The notes beneath the pieces are model-generated. The model had not been told where the DNA came from. It did no database searches and was given only the letters and a program-made list of their open reading frames with translations. Positions 32,719 to 41,377 of a stretch of 64,000 nt of DNA are shown piece by piece. The position numbers and the translations under genes were made by a program. Position 1 is the stretch's first letter, and each line of letters opens with the position of its first letter. The DNA is from Acinetobacter sp. Marseille-Q1618. Its GTDB lineage: Bacteria > Pseudomonadota > Gammaproteobacteria > Pseudomonadales > Moraxellaceae. Location: contig NZ_CADDWJ010000001.1 in NCBI RefSeq assembly GCF_902809855.1, forward strand, positions 930,001 through 994,000, given 5' to 3'.

Positions 32719-33342
32719 TTAATGATCATGCGTATCATGATAATGTTCACCGTCATGCTCATCATGGCCAATTCCTTCACCTAATGGTACAGCAGAACCC
32801 ACGCCATTTTTTATTTCAGCCACAAAAGCACCTTTATCGGTAAATATTTTCATCACCGCATAAGCATCTTTATCTGCTTGGGTAATGGTAAAATAATTTA
32901 TATCCTCAGGCAAACCTTCAAAACGCCCCCGCCAACGTACGATTCCTTCATCTAAAATATCTTTACTGACTAAAACACCATCTCGATTTAAGCCAAATTG
33001 CAACATTTGAATTTGAACATGATCACCTAACTGTTTAGCAGCTAAGCTCTGATGATCAAAAGAAAAATGATAATGTTGATCATCTTGTTGAGTTTCAGGT
33101 GAATGGCTAACCAATAATTGCCTATTCATTTCTAGCGGTTGCATGATTTGTGTATTTTCATGCGCTGTTCGATTTTTAAGGGTTTTTGCATCATGATCTG
33201 TTGGGTTATTCTGTCCATTTTTTTCATGCGATTGTTGTTTAGCAACCACTTCAGGAGAAGTCATTACACTTGGTTTAAAATAAAAAAATAGCATCGCAAT
33301 CAGTACAATTGCGATGGAGAACATCAAAATTAACTTATTCAT
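32719..33342 (-). CDS. cpaB: CpaB-like membrane-anchored chaperone of the secreted protease
   Basis: About 207 residues. One N-terminal membrane helix (about 4-22) with a short cytoplasmic end is followed by a polar, poorly ordered segment and a folded periplasmic region with LLVSHSP, YHFSFDHQ and GIVRWRGRFEG. This layout and the position right after cpaA match CpaB, the membrane chaperone needed for CpaA secretion by the type II system in Acinetobacter. The C-terminus ends in a His/Asp/Glu-rich tail (GHDEHDGEHYHDTHDH). The ATG at 33342 is preferred over TTG 33345. Only 5 nt separate it from the cpaA stop. Confidence 0.8.
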   Translation of the reverse strand: MNKLILMFSIAIVLIAMLFFYFKPSVMTSPEVVAKQQSHEKNGQNNPTDHDAKTLKNRTAHENTQIMQPLEMNRQLLVSHSPETQQDDQHYHFSFDHQSLAAKQLGDHVQIQMLQFGLNRDGVLVSKDILDEGIVRWRGRFEGLPEDINYFTITQADKDAYAVMKIFTDKGAFVAEIKNGVGSAVPLGEGIGHDEHDGEHYHDTHDH

Positions 33343-33347
33343 CAAGG

Positions 33348-35132
33348 TTATGATTGCTTAAATTGTGCAACGATCGGTGCATTCTTATTGATCAAACTCA
33401 CAGCATCAATTTCATTATCCACACCCAAACGGTAGCCATATTTTGGATGATATAAACTTGGACTAGAATAATAAGGTAAACTGTTTCCGCCCATCACTGT
33501 ACTACCGAGTGGATGTTCAAAGCCTTGTCCAATGGTGTTTGAGTTATTATGATTCAATCCTAAATTATGTCCAAACTCATGGCGCATCACCCCCACATTA
33601 CAACTCAAATTCCCAGCACTAATCATATTAAATTCAGAAGGTGTAATATTTACCCAGCCCCACCCACATGCAGCAGGATCACTCTCTGCACCTTGATAAT
33701 AAACAGCATCAGCAAAAACACGATTACGTTCATTTTGCACTGTGGTATCTGTACGACCAGTGCTTATGACATCCAGTAAACGTGTTTGTGATGGAATTTT
33801 ATATTCTAAATATCCAACATTTCTAATATAAAACTGTGCATTTGAATTTTCAGCAGCGTTATTGGTTAAATCCGAATCTTCCAATAAACGAAGTTTGGCT
33901 GCGCTTGCTCCTAGCTTTTGTGATACTTCAGGACTATTGACCAATAAAATATCAATCGTTGCACTATCAGCAACCCATCCCGTAGCAGTATAGATATAGC
34001 GTTGCGTTTCATCCTTTTTAATGACTGTATTTAAGCCATTTTTTGCAGTGATTTTGGTGTTCCAAGCTGCTAATGAATTTAAAATAACTTTATCGCCAAT
34101 CTTAGCAGTCAATGGTAAATTCAGACTACTTTGCCAATTTGAGTTTGCGATCTGCACCCGTGTAGTGGGTTGCTCCATATTTGGAATTTGCTGATTGGTT
34201 AAATCTTTTGCTTGAAGTCGTAGCACAGGGGCAGACATTAAAATCCATTGTCCACGATCCGCCACATACATAAACTCATAGCGACTGTCTTTTTTAAGTT
34301 TTAAAGTCGCCTGTGTATTGGTATTGGTGTTTTGAATATTGGCTGCCCAATCTGCACTGGAGCGCACAATAATTCGATCACGATCACTGGCTTTTTGAGG
34401 CAATGTAAATCCATTCACCCAATTGCCATTAGAAAATACCACTTCTGTGATTGGTGCTTTGACCTGAGTAAGCGTTGTTCCTAGACTTGAAACATTGACT
34501 TGATAAGGTTTAATTTGTTCAGGAATCCAACGGTTCAAGGCTTTATTATATTTAAACCAAAATGAATCGCCTTTTTTCAAAATATAGCTACTAGTAAATA
34601 ATAAATTGCTTCGATTTACACTTGATTCTTTGTCTGCATCAGAACTAATTTGGACAAGTTGCCCATCTGTCGCAGCATCAGGCAAACTGATTTGTTGCGC
34701 CCATTGGTCAGTTTTCAATGTAATTTTAGGGATAGCCGATGTAATACTAACATTGTAATTTGCAACATTATGGGTTGGATAGACGATATTTCCCGAAAGA
34801 AGCCATTTTTGTTGAGCTCCATTAAAAACAAATTGATAAGAAGTATTATTTTTTATTTCTAAAGATTCTAACGGAATATCCGTATTTGAAGTATCCAGAT
34901 AGGCTGAATAGCCTGCTGTAGAATTAATGGTAATGCGATCATTATTTTTCGCTGTTTTAGGCAAATATAAATTTTTGATCCAATTCCCATTTGCAAGATT
35001 AAACTCCAGCTCAGTATAACCACTTGGAATTTGACCACTTTGGTTGTTTGTATTTGGCGATAAAATCGTACTTGCAAAAGCAGTTCCCACCAAACACAAA
35101 CTTAAAGCAATAACGAGTTTTTTGTTTTTCAC
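33348..35132 (-). CDS. cpaA: CpaA-like secreted zinc metallopeptidase
   Basis: A 594-residue secreted protease. A signal peptide (about residues 1-21, ending AFAS) is followed by four homologous beta-rich repeats at about 38-113, 128-205, 222-300 and 318-392. Each holds a W-x3-L-P segment and a YxF/W-x10-W ending. The catalytic domain contains HEFGHNLGLNH (518-528), the HExxHxxGxxH zinc site, and a TVMGG Met-turn about 20 residues on. The four-repeat-plus-reprolysin architecture matches CpaA of Acinetobacter, a type II secretion substrate that cleaves human clotting factors. The start codon is GTG. Confidence 0.88.
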   Translation of the reverse strand: MKNKKLVIALSLCLVGTAFASTILSPNTNNQSGQIPSGYTELEFNLANGNWIKNLYLPKTAKNNDRITINSTAGYSAYLDTSNTDIPLESLEIKNNTSYQFVFNGAQQKWLLSGNIVYPTHNVANYNVSITSAIPKITLKTDQWAQQISLPDAATDGQLVQISSDADKESSVNRSNLLFTSSYILKKGDSFWFKYNKALNRWIPEQIKPYQVNVSSLGTTLTQVKAPITEVVFSNGNWVNGFTLPQKASDRDRIIVRSSADWAANIQNTNTNTQATLKLKKDSRYEFMYVADRGQWILMSAPVLRLQAKDLTNQQIPNMEQPTTRVQIANSNWQSSLNLPLTAKIGDKVILNSLAAWNTKITAKNGLNTVIKKDETQRYIYTATGWVADSATIDILLVNSPEVSQKLGASAAKLRLLEDSDLTNNAAENSNAQFYIRNVGYLEYKIPSQTRLLDVISTGRTDTTVQNERNRVFADAVYYQGAESDPAACGWGWVNITPSEFNMISAGNLSCNVGVMRHEFGHNLGLNHNNSNTIGQGFEHPLGSTVMGGNSLPYYSSPSLYHPKYGYRLGVDNEIDAVSLINKNAPIVAQFKQS

Positions 35133-35204
35133 GCGACTTTTATTCCATTAAAATATTGATACACAGTTCCATTATTGCGTATTTTAAAACTTATCTTAAC
35201 AATA

Positions 35205-36467
35205 CTAAAACCAACCTTTACTCCCTTTCAGCTCAGCATCTGCACAGCGCAACGCTTCTTGCGACAAGCCCCACAGGCGATAATCTCCAGTAATCGAACC
35301 AATCGCAAAATTATGGGTATATGCAAAACTAAGTCCACGTTGCGGATCGCACCAAGCACCTGAACCATTGTAACCAATATGCCCAAAGCCTTTTTTCGCA
35401 CGCTTGCCCATCGTGATAACGCGATGATAACCTAATCGCCATTTCATTGGAATAGGCATAACTCTGTCACGTTTTATGTTCTGAATTTTACTTAGTTCCG
35501 CAAATATTTCAGGTTTAATCAGCACTTGTCCTTCCCACACGCCTTTATTGGCAAGCATGGCATAAATTTTTGCTAAACTTTTGGCTGTAAATACCCCGTT
35601 TGCCGCAGGAATGACGGCCTGTAATCCTTCATCACTAAAGAAACTAAATTCTTTCATACTCTTAGGAACCATGGCATCTAAAAAGTCTTGTGGGTTTTGC
35701 CCACTGAGTTCGATTAATTTATCTGAAAATGAAATTTTAGATTTTTTCTTGGCTTTTTTAGGTTGTGCCACCTGTTCAGCGATTTGCTTTTGTGCTTTCG
35801 GAATCAGCCTTGCGACATTGACCAATTCAGCACTTGGTACACCAAAATAAGCACCATCAAGAGCCAAAGGATCAACCAAATATTTTTGCATTAACCATTT
35901 TAACGGCTGTCCAGTGGCTTTTTCTAATACACCACCCACCAACCAACCAAAGGTTAAAGCTTGATAGGCAATATCTTGACCGACTTGAAAACGAGGTTTT
36001 GCTTGCTCAATCACTTTGAGCATATGCTGCCAATCTGCCATTTCTTTTGCATGGGCAATCATATTTCGAATATCAAACATACCGCTTTGATGGCTCAAAA
36101 TATGCCGTAAGGTGATTTTTTCTTTGCCATTTTGCCCAAACTCAGGCCAATATTTAACCACTGGCGTATCATAATCAATAAAGCCTTCACTCACTAAAAT
36201 ATGAGCAAGTGTTGCTAAAATTCCTTTTCCTGTGGAATAACATACAGATAATGTGTCGGATGTCCAATTTTCAGTTTCTGACTTTTTCCCTGTAAAAATA
36301 TCAACGACTTTTTCACCTTGAAAATAAACTGTCAACGCTGCGCCACCAAATTGGGTACGACCATCTTGTAAACGGCTAAACTGTTCTGCTAAATCTACAA
36401 AACGTTCATCTACATAACCTTGAAAGTTTTTCTTATCCGCAAACAAAATTTCCTTGATCGCACTCAT
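35205..36467 (-). CDS. Serine hydrolase, class C beta-lactamase-like (EstB type)
   Basis: A 420-residue protein of the beta-lactamase/transpeptidase fold. The catalytic S-x2-K is STGK with Ser78 and Lys81. The second motif is probably YQAL near residue 168, and HIGYNGSG near 375 may be the third. There is no signal peptide, so it is cytoplasmic and more likely an esterase or lipid hydrolase than a true beta-lactamase. A basic KKAKKKSK segment near 240 is an unusual insert. It lies 72 nt upstream of cpaA on the same strand. Confidence 0.85.
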   Translation of the reverse strand: MSAIKEILFADKKNFQGYVDERFVDLAEQFSRLQDGRTQFGGAALTVYFQGEKVVDIFTGKKSETENWTSDTLSVCYSTGKGILATLAHILVSEGFIDYDTPVVKYWPEFGQNGKEKITLRHILSHQSGMFDIRNMIAHAKEMADWQHMLKVIEQAKPRFQVGQDIAYQALTFGWLVGGVLEKATGQPLKWLMQKYLVDPLALDGAYFGVPSAELVNVARLIPKAQKQIAEQVAQPKKAKKKSKISFSDKLIELSGQNPQDFLDAMVPKSMKEFSFFSDEGLQAVIPAANGVFTAKSLAKIYAMLANKGVWEGQVLIKPEIFAELSKIQNIKRDRVMPIPMKWRLGYHRVITMGKRAKKGFGHIGYNGSGAWCDPQRGLSFAYTHNFAIGSITGDYRLWGLSQEALRCADAELKGSKGWF

Positions 36468-36495
36468 GGCTTCACCCTTATTGTTATTTCATCTC

Positions 36496-36527
36496 AAAAA
36501 AAAACCTAAATCATCTCGACTTAGGCT
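36496..36527 (-). terminator. Terminator after the MaoC-like gene
   Basis: A 9-bp stem including two G-T pairs (36504-36512 with 36518-36526), a 5-nt loop and a run of nine T on the minus strand. Confidence 0.88.
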
Positions 36528-36544
36528 CTCTATCTTATTTGATC

Positions 36545-37399
36545 TTATTGTGTTTTGACTATACCTGCAACATGCGGTTTGTGTGATTTTTCATTGCGAA
36601 TCAGAAAATCTGTTGTTTGCGTTTGTTGTGCTGTCAAAAACTCAACGGTTGAAGGCAAGAACATTGGCAATTTAAAATAAACATCAGCCTCATACGCATC
36701 TGGCAAAGTTAAACTCGCCAATGCGCGTGCTTTACTCCACATACCGTGTGCAATCGCCTGTTTAAAACCAAATGCTTTAGCCGTTAAAGCGTGTACGTGA
36801 ATCAAGTTAAAATCGCCTGATACTTTCGCATAGCGACGACCTGTATTTTCAGCGACATTCCAAACAGCTTGCACTTGATAATCAGGTGCTGGGTTTTCTT
36901 TGGCTTTTTCGGTTGTTGTCGCATCGGTTTTTTGACGGGATAGATAGGTCGTTAAACCTTCCATGATGACTTCATTGCCGACTTTTGCAGTGGTAATAAA
37001 GTCAAATTGTAAGCCTTTGTCATGTGGTTTCACTTCACCAAATGCACATGATAAGGTCAGTTTTTCATTTACCCCGATTTTACGTGTTTGTTTGATTTGA
37101 TTACGAATATGTACCAAACCTAAAATTGCAAATGGAAATGCTTCAGTTGTCATCATATGCATTTGCAAACTTTGCGACAATACCGCTAAGTAAATCGCAG
37201 GAATATACCCATTATTTTTAAAGCCACAAACTTCATTATAAGCTTTTAAATGGGATTGATCGACCTGAAAAGAATCCACCACATATTCAACTTGTGGTAG
37301 CACTTTTTCACCTTTCGGTTTTTTAATGATCAAACCTTGTACGACTTTTGCATAAGCCACATAAGGTTTTGGAAGTTGACTAAAATGGCGAGTATTCAT
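36545..37399 (-). CDS. MaoC-like double-hotdog dehydratase (HtdX-like)
   Basis: A 284-residue protein built of two hotdog halves. The second half holds the hydratase motif: RYAKVSGDFNLIHVH near residues 193-207 with the catalytic Asp and His, followed by FGFKQAIAHGMW. It should interconvert (R)-3-hydroxyacyl-CoA/ACP and trans-2-enoyl thioesters. It shares a strand with the FabG gene 130 nt upstream, and an interspersed palindromic element lies between them. Size and context match mycobacterial HtdX. Confidence 0.85.
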   Translation of the reverse strand: MNTRHFSQLPKPYVAYAKVVQGLIIKKPKGEKVLPQVEYVVDSFQVDQSHLKAYNEVCGFKNNGYIPAIYLAVLSQSLQMHMMTTEAFPFAILGLVHIRNQIKQTRKIGVNEKLTLSCAFGEVKPHDKGLQFDFITTAKVGNEVIMEGLTTYLSRQKTDATTTEKAKENPAPDYQVQAVWNVAENTGRRYAKVSGDFNLIHVHALTAKAFGFKQAIAHGMWSKARALASLTLPDAYEADVYFKLPMFLPSTVEFLTAQQTQTTDFLIRNEKSHKPHVAGIVKTQ

Positions 37400-37435
37400 A
37401 CTAGACCTTTACATGTTTTATTTCGATATTTAAAG

Positions 37436-37516
37436 CCCCTTCTCCCTCGGGGATGCGGAGTATGCTCCGCAAGAGGTTGAGGGTGCTAGTCACCCTCTCC
37501 TTAAAGGAGAGGGAAT
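37436..37516. repeat. Interspersed palindromic element
   Basis: A GC-richer island made of three consecutive hairpins: TGCGGAG-TATG-CTCCGCA (37455-37472), GAGGGTG-N5-CACCCTC (37480-37498) and CCCTCTCCTT-A-AAGGAGAGGG (37494-37514). The last two overlap and so are alternatives. It sits between two co-directional genes and resembles the CTCC/GGAG-type intergenic elements of gammaproteobacteria. Confidence 0.75.
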
Positions 37517-37528
37517 AAAGCGATGTTA

Positions 37529-38920
37529 TTAAGCTCCTAGCAAGCTTTGACCACAAACACGTACCACATTACCATTTAAACCAGTCGATGCAGTTGCTGC
37601 AAATAATGCAATCGTTTCTGCAACATCAACAGGTTGACCGCCTTGGCTCATCGAGTTCATACGACGACCTGCTTCACGGATTGCAAATGGAATCGCAGCC
37701 GTCATTTGTGTTTCGATGAAACCAGGTGCAACCGCATTAATGGTAATTCCATCTTTTAAAATTGGTGCAGTAAATTTCACCAAACCAATTACACCTGCTT
37801 TAGACGCTGCATAGTTGGTTTGACCCAAGTTTCCTGCAATACCTGAAATAGAAGATACACATACGATACGACCATTGGCATTTAAACCTTTATTTGCCAA
37901 TAAATAATCGTTAATACGTTCAGCCGCAGACAAGTTAATGTTGATCACAAGATCCCACATTTCAGGCTTCATATTTGCCAAAGTTTTATCTCGTGTCACA
38001 CCTGCATTGTGTACGATAACATCTAAACCACCTTGTGCAGCCGCAGCAGCTTTGATCTTCTCACCAGCATCAGCAGCCGTAATGTCAATTGCCAGTGTTG
38101 AACCACCAATTTCACTTGCAACACGATCCAAATCAGCTTGTTGTTGTGGAACATCTAAACAAATCACATGTGCGCCATCACGTGAAAGCACATGTGCAAT
38201 CGCTTCACCGATCCCACGACTTGCACCCGTCACCAAAGCAGTTTTACCTGCTAAAGGTTTTGCCCAGTCCACATCAACCACATTTGCTTTTGAAACATGA
38301 ATAACTTGACCAGAAACATACGCTGAACGTGGTGAAATTAAGAAACGTAAAGAAGATTCTAAGTTTTTCGCAGCATCTGCATCGACAAGGATTAAGTCAG
38401 CAGCAATACCTTTTTTAAATTCTTTAGCAACAGACTTTACAAAACCTTCTAAAGCACGTTGTGCAATTGCTTGTTTTACAGTCGGTGCTGTTTCAGGTGT
38501 TAAACCAATCACAATCACACGACCAGAGTTTTGAATTTGGCGTGCAATTGGGTTAAAGAATTTATGAAGTTCAATTAAGTCTTCTGAGTTTTGAATGCCT
38601 GAAGCATCAAATACGACAGCTTTAAACTTCGATTCTTTATCGCCTTCGTTAAATGCGCCAACAGTTAAGCCTACCTTTGCAGCTTCTTGTTGCAATTCAA
38701 CATTGTTGCCTACATAACTATTGGCATGGATATTACTTAATACTTGAGCAATTTCACTTGAAAACAATCCTTTAGGTGCAGCACCCAATAAAACCGCACC
38801 TTTTACAACAGGGCTTGCTGATTCAAAACGATCTAACTCAAGTGGTGAAGGTAAACCTAAATTTTTGATGACAAATTTACCAATTGGGGATTTTGCGAAT
38901 GCTTGGTATTGATCAGTCAT
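37529..38920 (-). CDS. High-molecular-weight 3-oxoacyl-[ACP/CoA] reductase, FabG4-like
   Basis: A 463-residue reductase. The N-terminal 200 residues form a catalytically silent flavodoxin-like domain. The C-terminal short-chain dehydrogenase domain has TGASRGIGE near residue 232 and the Ser-Tyr-Lys set in SSISGIAGNLGQTNYAASKAG (Ser near 353, Tyr-x3-Lys near 366-370), here quoted as part only. Such HMW FabG proteins prefer NADH and CoA thioesters. It is divergent from the thiolase gene and upstream of the dehydratase, which together make a fatty-acyl chain module. Confidence 0.9.
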   Translation of the reverse strand: MTDQYQAFAKSPIGKFVIKNLGLPSPLELDRFESASPVVKGAVLLGAAPKGLFSSEIAQVLSNIHANSYVGNNVELQQEAAKVGLTVGAFNEGDKESKFKAVVFDASGIQNSEDLIELHKFFNPIARQIQNSGRVIVIGLTPETAPTVKQAIAQRALEGFVKSVAKEFKKGIAADLILVDADAAKNLESSLRFLISPRSAYVSGQVIHVSKANVVDVDWAKPLAGKTALVTGASRGIGEAIAHVLSRDGAHVICLDVPQQQADLDRVASEIGGSTLAIDITAADAGEKIKAAAAAQGGLDVIVHNAGVTRDKTLANMKPEMWDLVININLSAAERINDYLLANKGLNANGRIVCVSSISGIAGNLGQTNYAASKAGVIGLVKFTAPILKDGITINAVAPGFIETQMTAAIPFAIREAGRRMNSMSQGGQPVDVAETIALFAATASTGLNGNVVRVCGQSLLGA

Positions 38921-39161
38921 GGTGATAATCTCTCAGTAAATAAATTTTTAAATAAGCCAGTAGGTACCCTTTAACTTCAGTGTAATCTCAGATACTTATA
39001 ATTTAATAGGCTTATTATGTTTCAGCTAAATAATACTTGAGTTGTACGCCACATGTCTTGACCTGAATGCAATGGCAAATGTCATTATAGTCAATTCGAC
39101 TACAGCACAATTATGATAGTGTTACACCCAAGAAGATTAGCCACATGCTTGGAAAAGCCTT

Positions 39162-40691
39162 ATGAGCAAAACAACTCAAGAAAATCCAACAGTCAAAAAT
39201 TCTACGACGGAAGAAGTGTCAAATACATCAAAGCCACGTACACGCGCCAGCAAAAGTACCACGACAACCACACGTGCTACCAATAGCACGAGTAAACCAC
39301 GTCGTACCAGCGCATCAACTGCACGTAAAACGACTGCTTCTACATCACAAAAAGCTGATCCAGTTAAAACTCCATCGACTTCTCAAACTTCTGTTTCACA
39401 GGGAAAAACCATGAGTCAAAATACCATTCGCCGTGTTGCAATTATTGGTGGTAACCGTATTCCATTTGCTCGTTCAAACGGTGCATATTTTAAAGCAACC
39501 AACATTGATATGCTGACTGCGGCACTCAATGGTTTAATTGAACGCTATAAACTACAAGACCAACGTTTAGGTGAAGTGGTTGCAGGCGCAGTATTAAAAC
39601 ATAGCCGTGATTTTAACATGACACGTGAATGTGTTTTAAACACTCAACTTGCACCTGAAACACCTGCTTACGATCTTCAACAAGCATGTGGTACTGGTCT
39701 ACAAGCAGCTTTTGCTGTTGCCAATAAAATCGCACTGGGTCAAATCGAAGTCGGTATTGCGGGCGGTGTAGACACAACTTCTGATGCACCAATTGCTTTT
39801 GGTGATGGTTTACGTAAAGCTTTACTTGAGCTCAATATCGCAAAAACTGGTAAAGATCGCCTTAAAGCATTAACAAAAATTAACGTAAAAGATTTACTCG
39901 ATGCACCTAAAAATGGTGAACCACGTACAGGTTTGTCTATGGGTGACCATCAAGCAATCACTGCGCTTGAATGGGGCATTTCTCGTGAAGCACAAGACCA
40001 ACTTGCTGCATCTTCTCATCAAAAAATGGCAAAAGCCTACGAAGAAGGTTTCTTTGACGACTTAATCACACCATTTATGGGGCTTGAGCGTGACAACAAC
40101 TTACGTGCAGATTCTTCTGTAGAAAAACTTGCAAAATTAAAGCCTGCTTTTGGTAAAGGCGATAATGCAACCATGACTGCAGGTAACTCTACTCCACTGA
40201 CTGACGGTGCTTCTGTGGTGCTTTTAGCATCTGAAGAATGGGCAAAAGCCAATGGTCACGAAGTGCTTGCTTATTTATCATTCTCAGAAACGGCTGCGGT
40301 TGATTTTGTAAACAAAAAAGAAGGCTTATTGATGGCACCTGCTTATGCAGTTCCTCGTATGCTTGAGCGTGCTAACATGAAACTTCAAGATTTTGATTAT
40401 TATGAAATTCATGAAGCATTCGCATCGCAAGTTTTATCGACTTTAAAAGCTTGGGAAGATCCAAAATTCTGTAAAGAACGTCTAGGTTTAGATGCGCCTT
40501 TAGGTTCTATTGATATGTCTAAACTCAATATCAATGGTTCTTCACTTGCTGCGGGTCACCCATTTGCTGCAACAGGTGGTCGTATTTTGGCAACTGCTGC
40601 TAAAATCTTAAACCAAAAAGGTTCAGGTAAAATTTTAATCTCGATCTGTGCTGCGGGCGGTCAAGGTGTGACAGCGATTGTAGAAAAATAA
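39162..40691 (+). CDS. Acetyl-CoA acyltransferase (thiolase), FadA2/FadI-like, with basic N-terminal extension
   Basis: A 509-residue thiolase. The core begins at residue 84 (MSQNTIRRVAIIGG) and holds the nucleophile Cys in LQQACGTGLQ, EIHEAFA with the catalytic His, INGSSLAAGHPFAATGGR, and the second Cys in ICAAGGQG. The first 83 residues are a low-complexity Ser/Thr/Lys/Arg stretch, not a usual part of thiolases. An internal ATG at 39411 has AGGGA at six-base spacing, so a 426-residue form may also be made. The outer start has only GGA at about ten bases. Reaction: release or formation of 3-ketoacyl-CoA. Confidence 0.9.
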   Translation: MSKTTQENPTVKNSTTEEVSNTSKPRTRASKSTTTTTRATNSTSKPRRTSASTARKTTASTSQKADPVKTPSTSQTSVSQGKTMSQNTIRRVAIIGGNRIPFARSNGAYFKATNIDMLTAALNGLIERYKLQDQRLGEVVAGAVLKHSRDFNMTRECVLNTQLAPETPAYDLQQACGTGLQAAFAVANKIALGQIEVGIAGGVDTTSDAPIAFGDGLRKALLELNIAKTGKDRLKALTKINVKDLLDAPKNGEPRTGLSMGDHQAITALEWGISREAQDQLAASSHQKMAKAYEEGFFDDLITPFMGLERDNNLRADSSVEKLAKLKPAFGKGDNATMTAGNSTPLTDGASVVLLASEEWAKANGHEVLAYLSFSETAAVDFVNKKEGLLMAPAYAVPRMLERANMKLQDFDYYEIHEAFASQVLSTLKAWEDPKFCKERLGLDAPLGSIDMSKLNINGSSLAAGHPFAATGGRILATAAKILNQKGSGKILISICAAGGQGVTAIVEK

Positions 40692-40716
40692 TTTTCTATT
40701 TTTGAAGTAAAATCAG

Positions 40717-40750
40717 AATCCCCATAGGACTTGAGCTTATGGGGATTTTT
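40717..40750 (+). terminator. Terminator after the thiolase gene
   Basis: A 10-bp perfect stem AATCCCCATA (40717-40726 with 40738-40747), an 11-nt loop and T run. Confidence 0.9.
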
Positions 40751-40852
40751 GTTCTTTAACCGTTTGCTGATGATATGGATGGATAAATTTAAAGGTTTTA
40801 GGATCGATTATGCTTCAGTAAAATATAATTTTATATTTTTAATGATTGACTT

Positions 40853-41260
40853 ATGAATGAAAGATTAAAAGTATTAGTATTAAAAAACAAAATTAAACAT
40901 TTTATGAGCCAACTTAAAGGCGTGGAGAACATTTCCATAAAAGAGTATTTTGATGGTTATCCTGAAATCTATGAGAAAATTAAAGCATATTATAAAATTA
41001 ATTCAGTAGGGAAAGTGATCTTAAATTGTATTGAGTTAGAGGAAGAAATGGGGAAATTATTAGATAGATATGATTACTACTATATTCCTTTTGAACGAGA
41101 ATTTTTTGTTGAATTTCAATTTTCAAATATGCGGGATTTCATAAAATCATGGAAAATTTTAAATCAAGGATATGATTTAACTGTTTTTAATAAAAAAATT
41201 ATTTTTGTTATTAATGATGACGAGACAAACTTATCCGTTCATATTCAAGAATTATCTTAA
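40853..41260 (+). CDS. Hypothetical protein, 135 aa
   Basis: Not recognised. It is rich in Lys, Ile, Phe and Tyr, has no signal peptide or membrane helix, and its DNA is clearly more AT-rich than the neighbouring metabolic genes. It begins with a basic helix and has an acidic middle (IELEEEMGKLLDRYDYYY). Its size, charge and isolation recall immunity proteins of contact-dependent toxin systems, but no toxin is nearby. The ribosome site is poor. Horizontal origin is possible. Confidence 0.5.
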   Translation: MNERLKVLVLKNKIKHFMSQLKGVENISIKEYFDGYPEIYEKIKAYYKINSVGKVILNCIELEEEMGKLLDRYDYYYIPFEREFFVEFQFSNMRDFIKSWKILNQGYDLTVFNKKIIFVINDDETNLSVHIQELS

Positions 41261-41334
41261 AGTATTCACTCATATGATATATAGTAATATTCTTAAAGAA
41301 TGATTATTTTAATAGAAAAAACAATTCCAATAAA

Positions 41335-41358
41335 AAAGAGACTTCAGCAAGTCTCTTT
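41335..41358. terminator. Bidirectional terminator before alkB's 3' end
   Basis: A 10-bp perfect stem AAAGAGACTT (41335-41344 with 41349-41358), with A run on the left and T on the right. It can serve alkB on the minus strand and the hypothetical gene on the plus strand. Confidence 0.85.
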
Positions 41359-41377
41359 AATATTCAAAAATACAGCA

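Noticed and set aside
35205..36467. A class C beta-lactamase resistance gene
   Set aside because: It has S-x2-K and the fold, but no signal peptide and an altered second motif (YQAL), which fits EstB-type esterases better.
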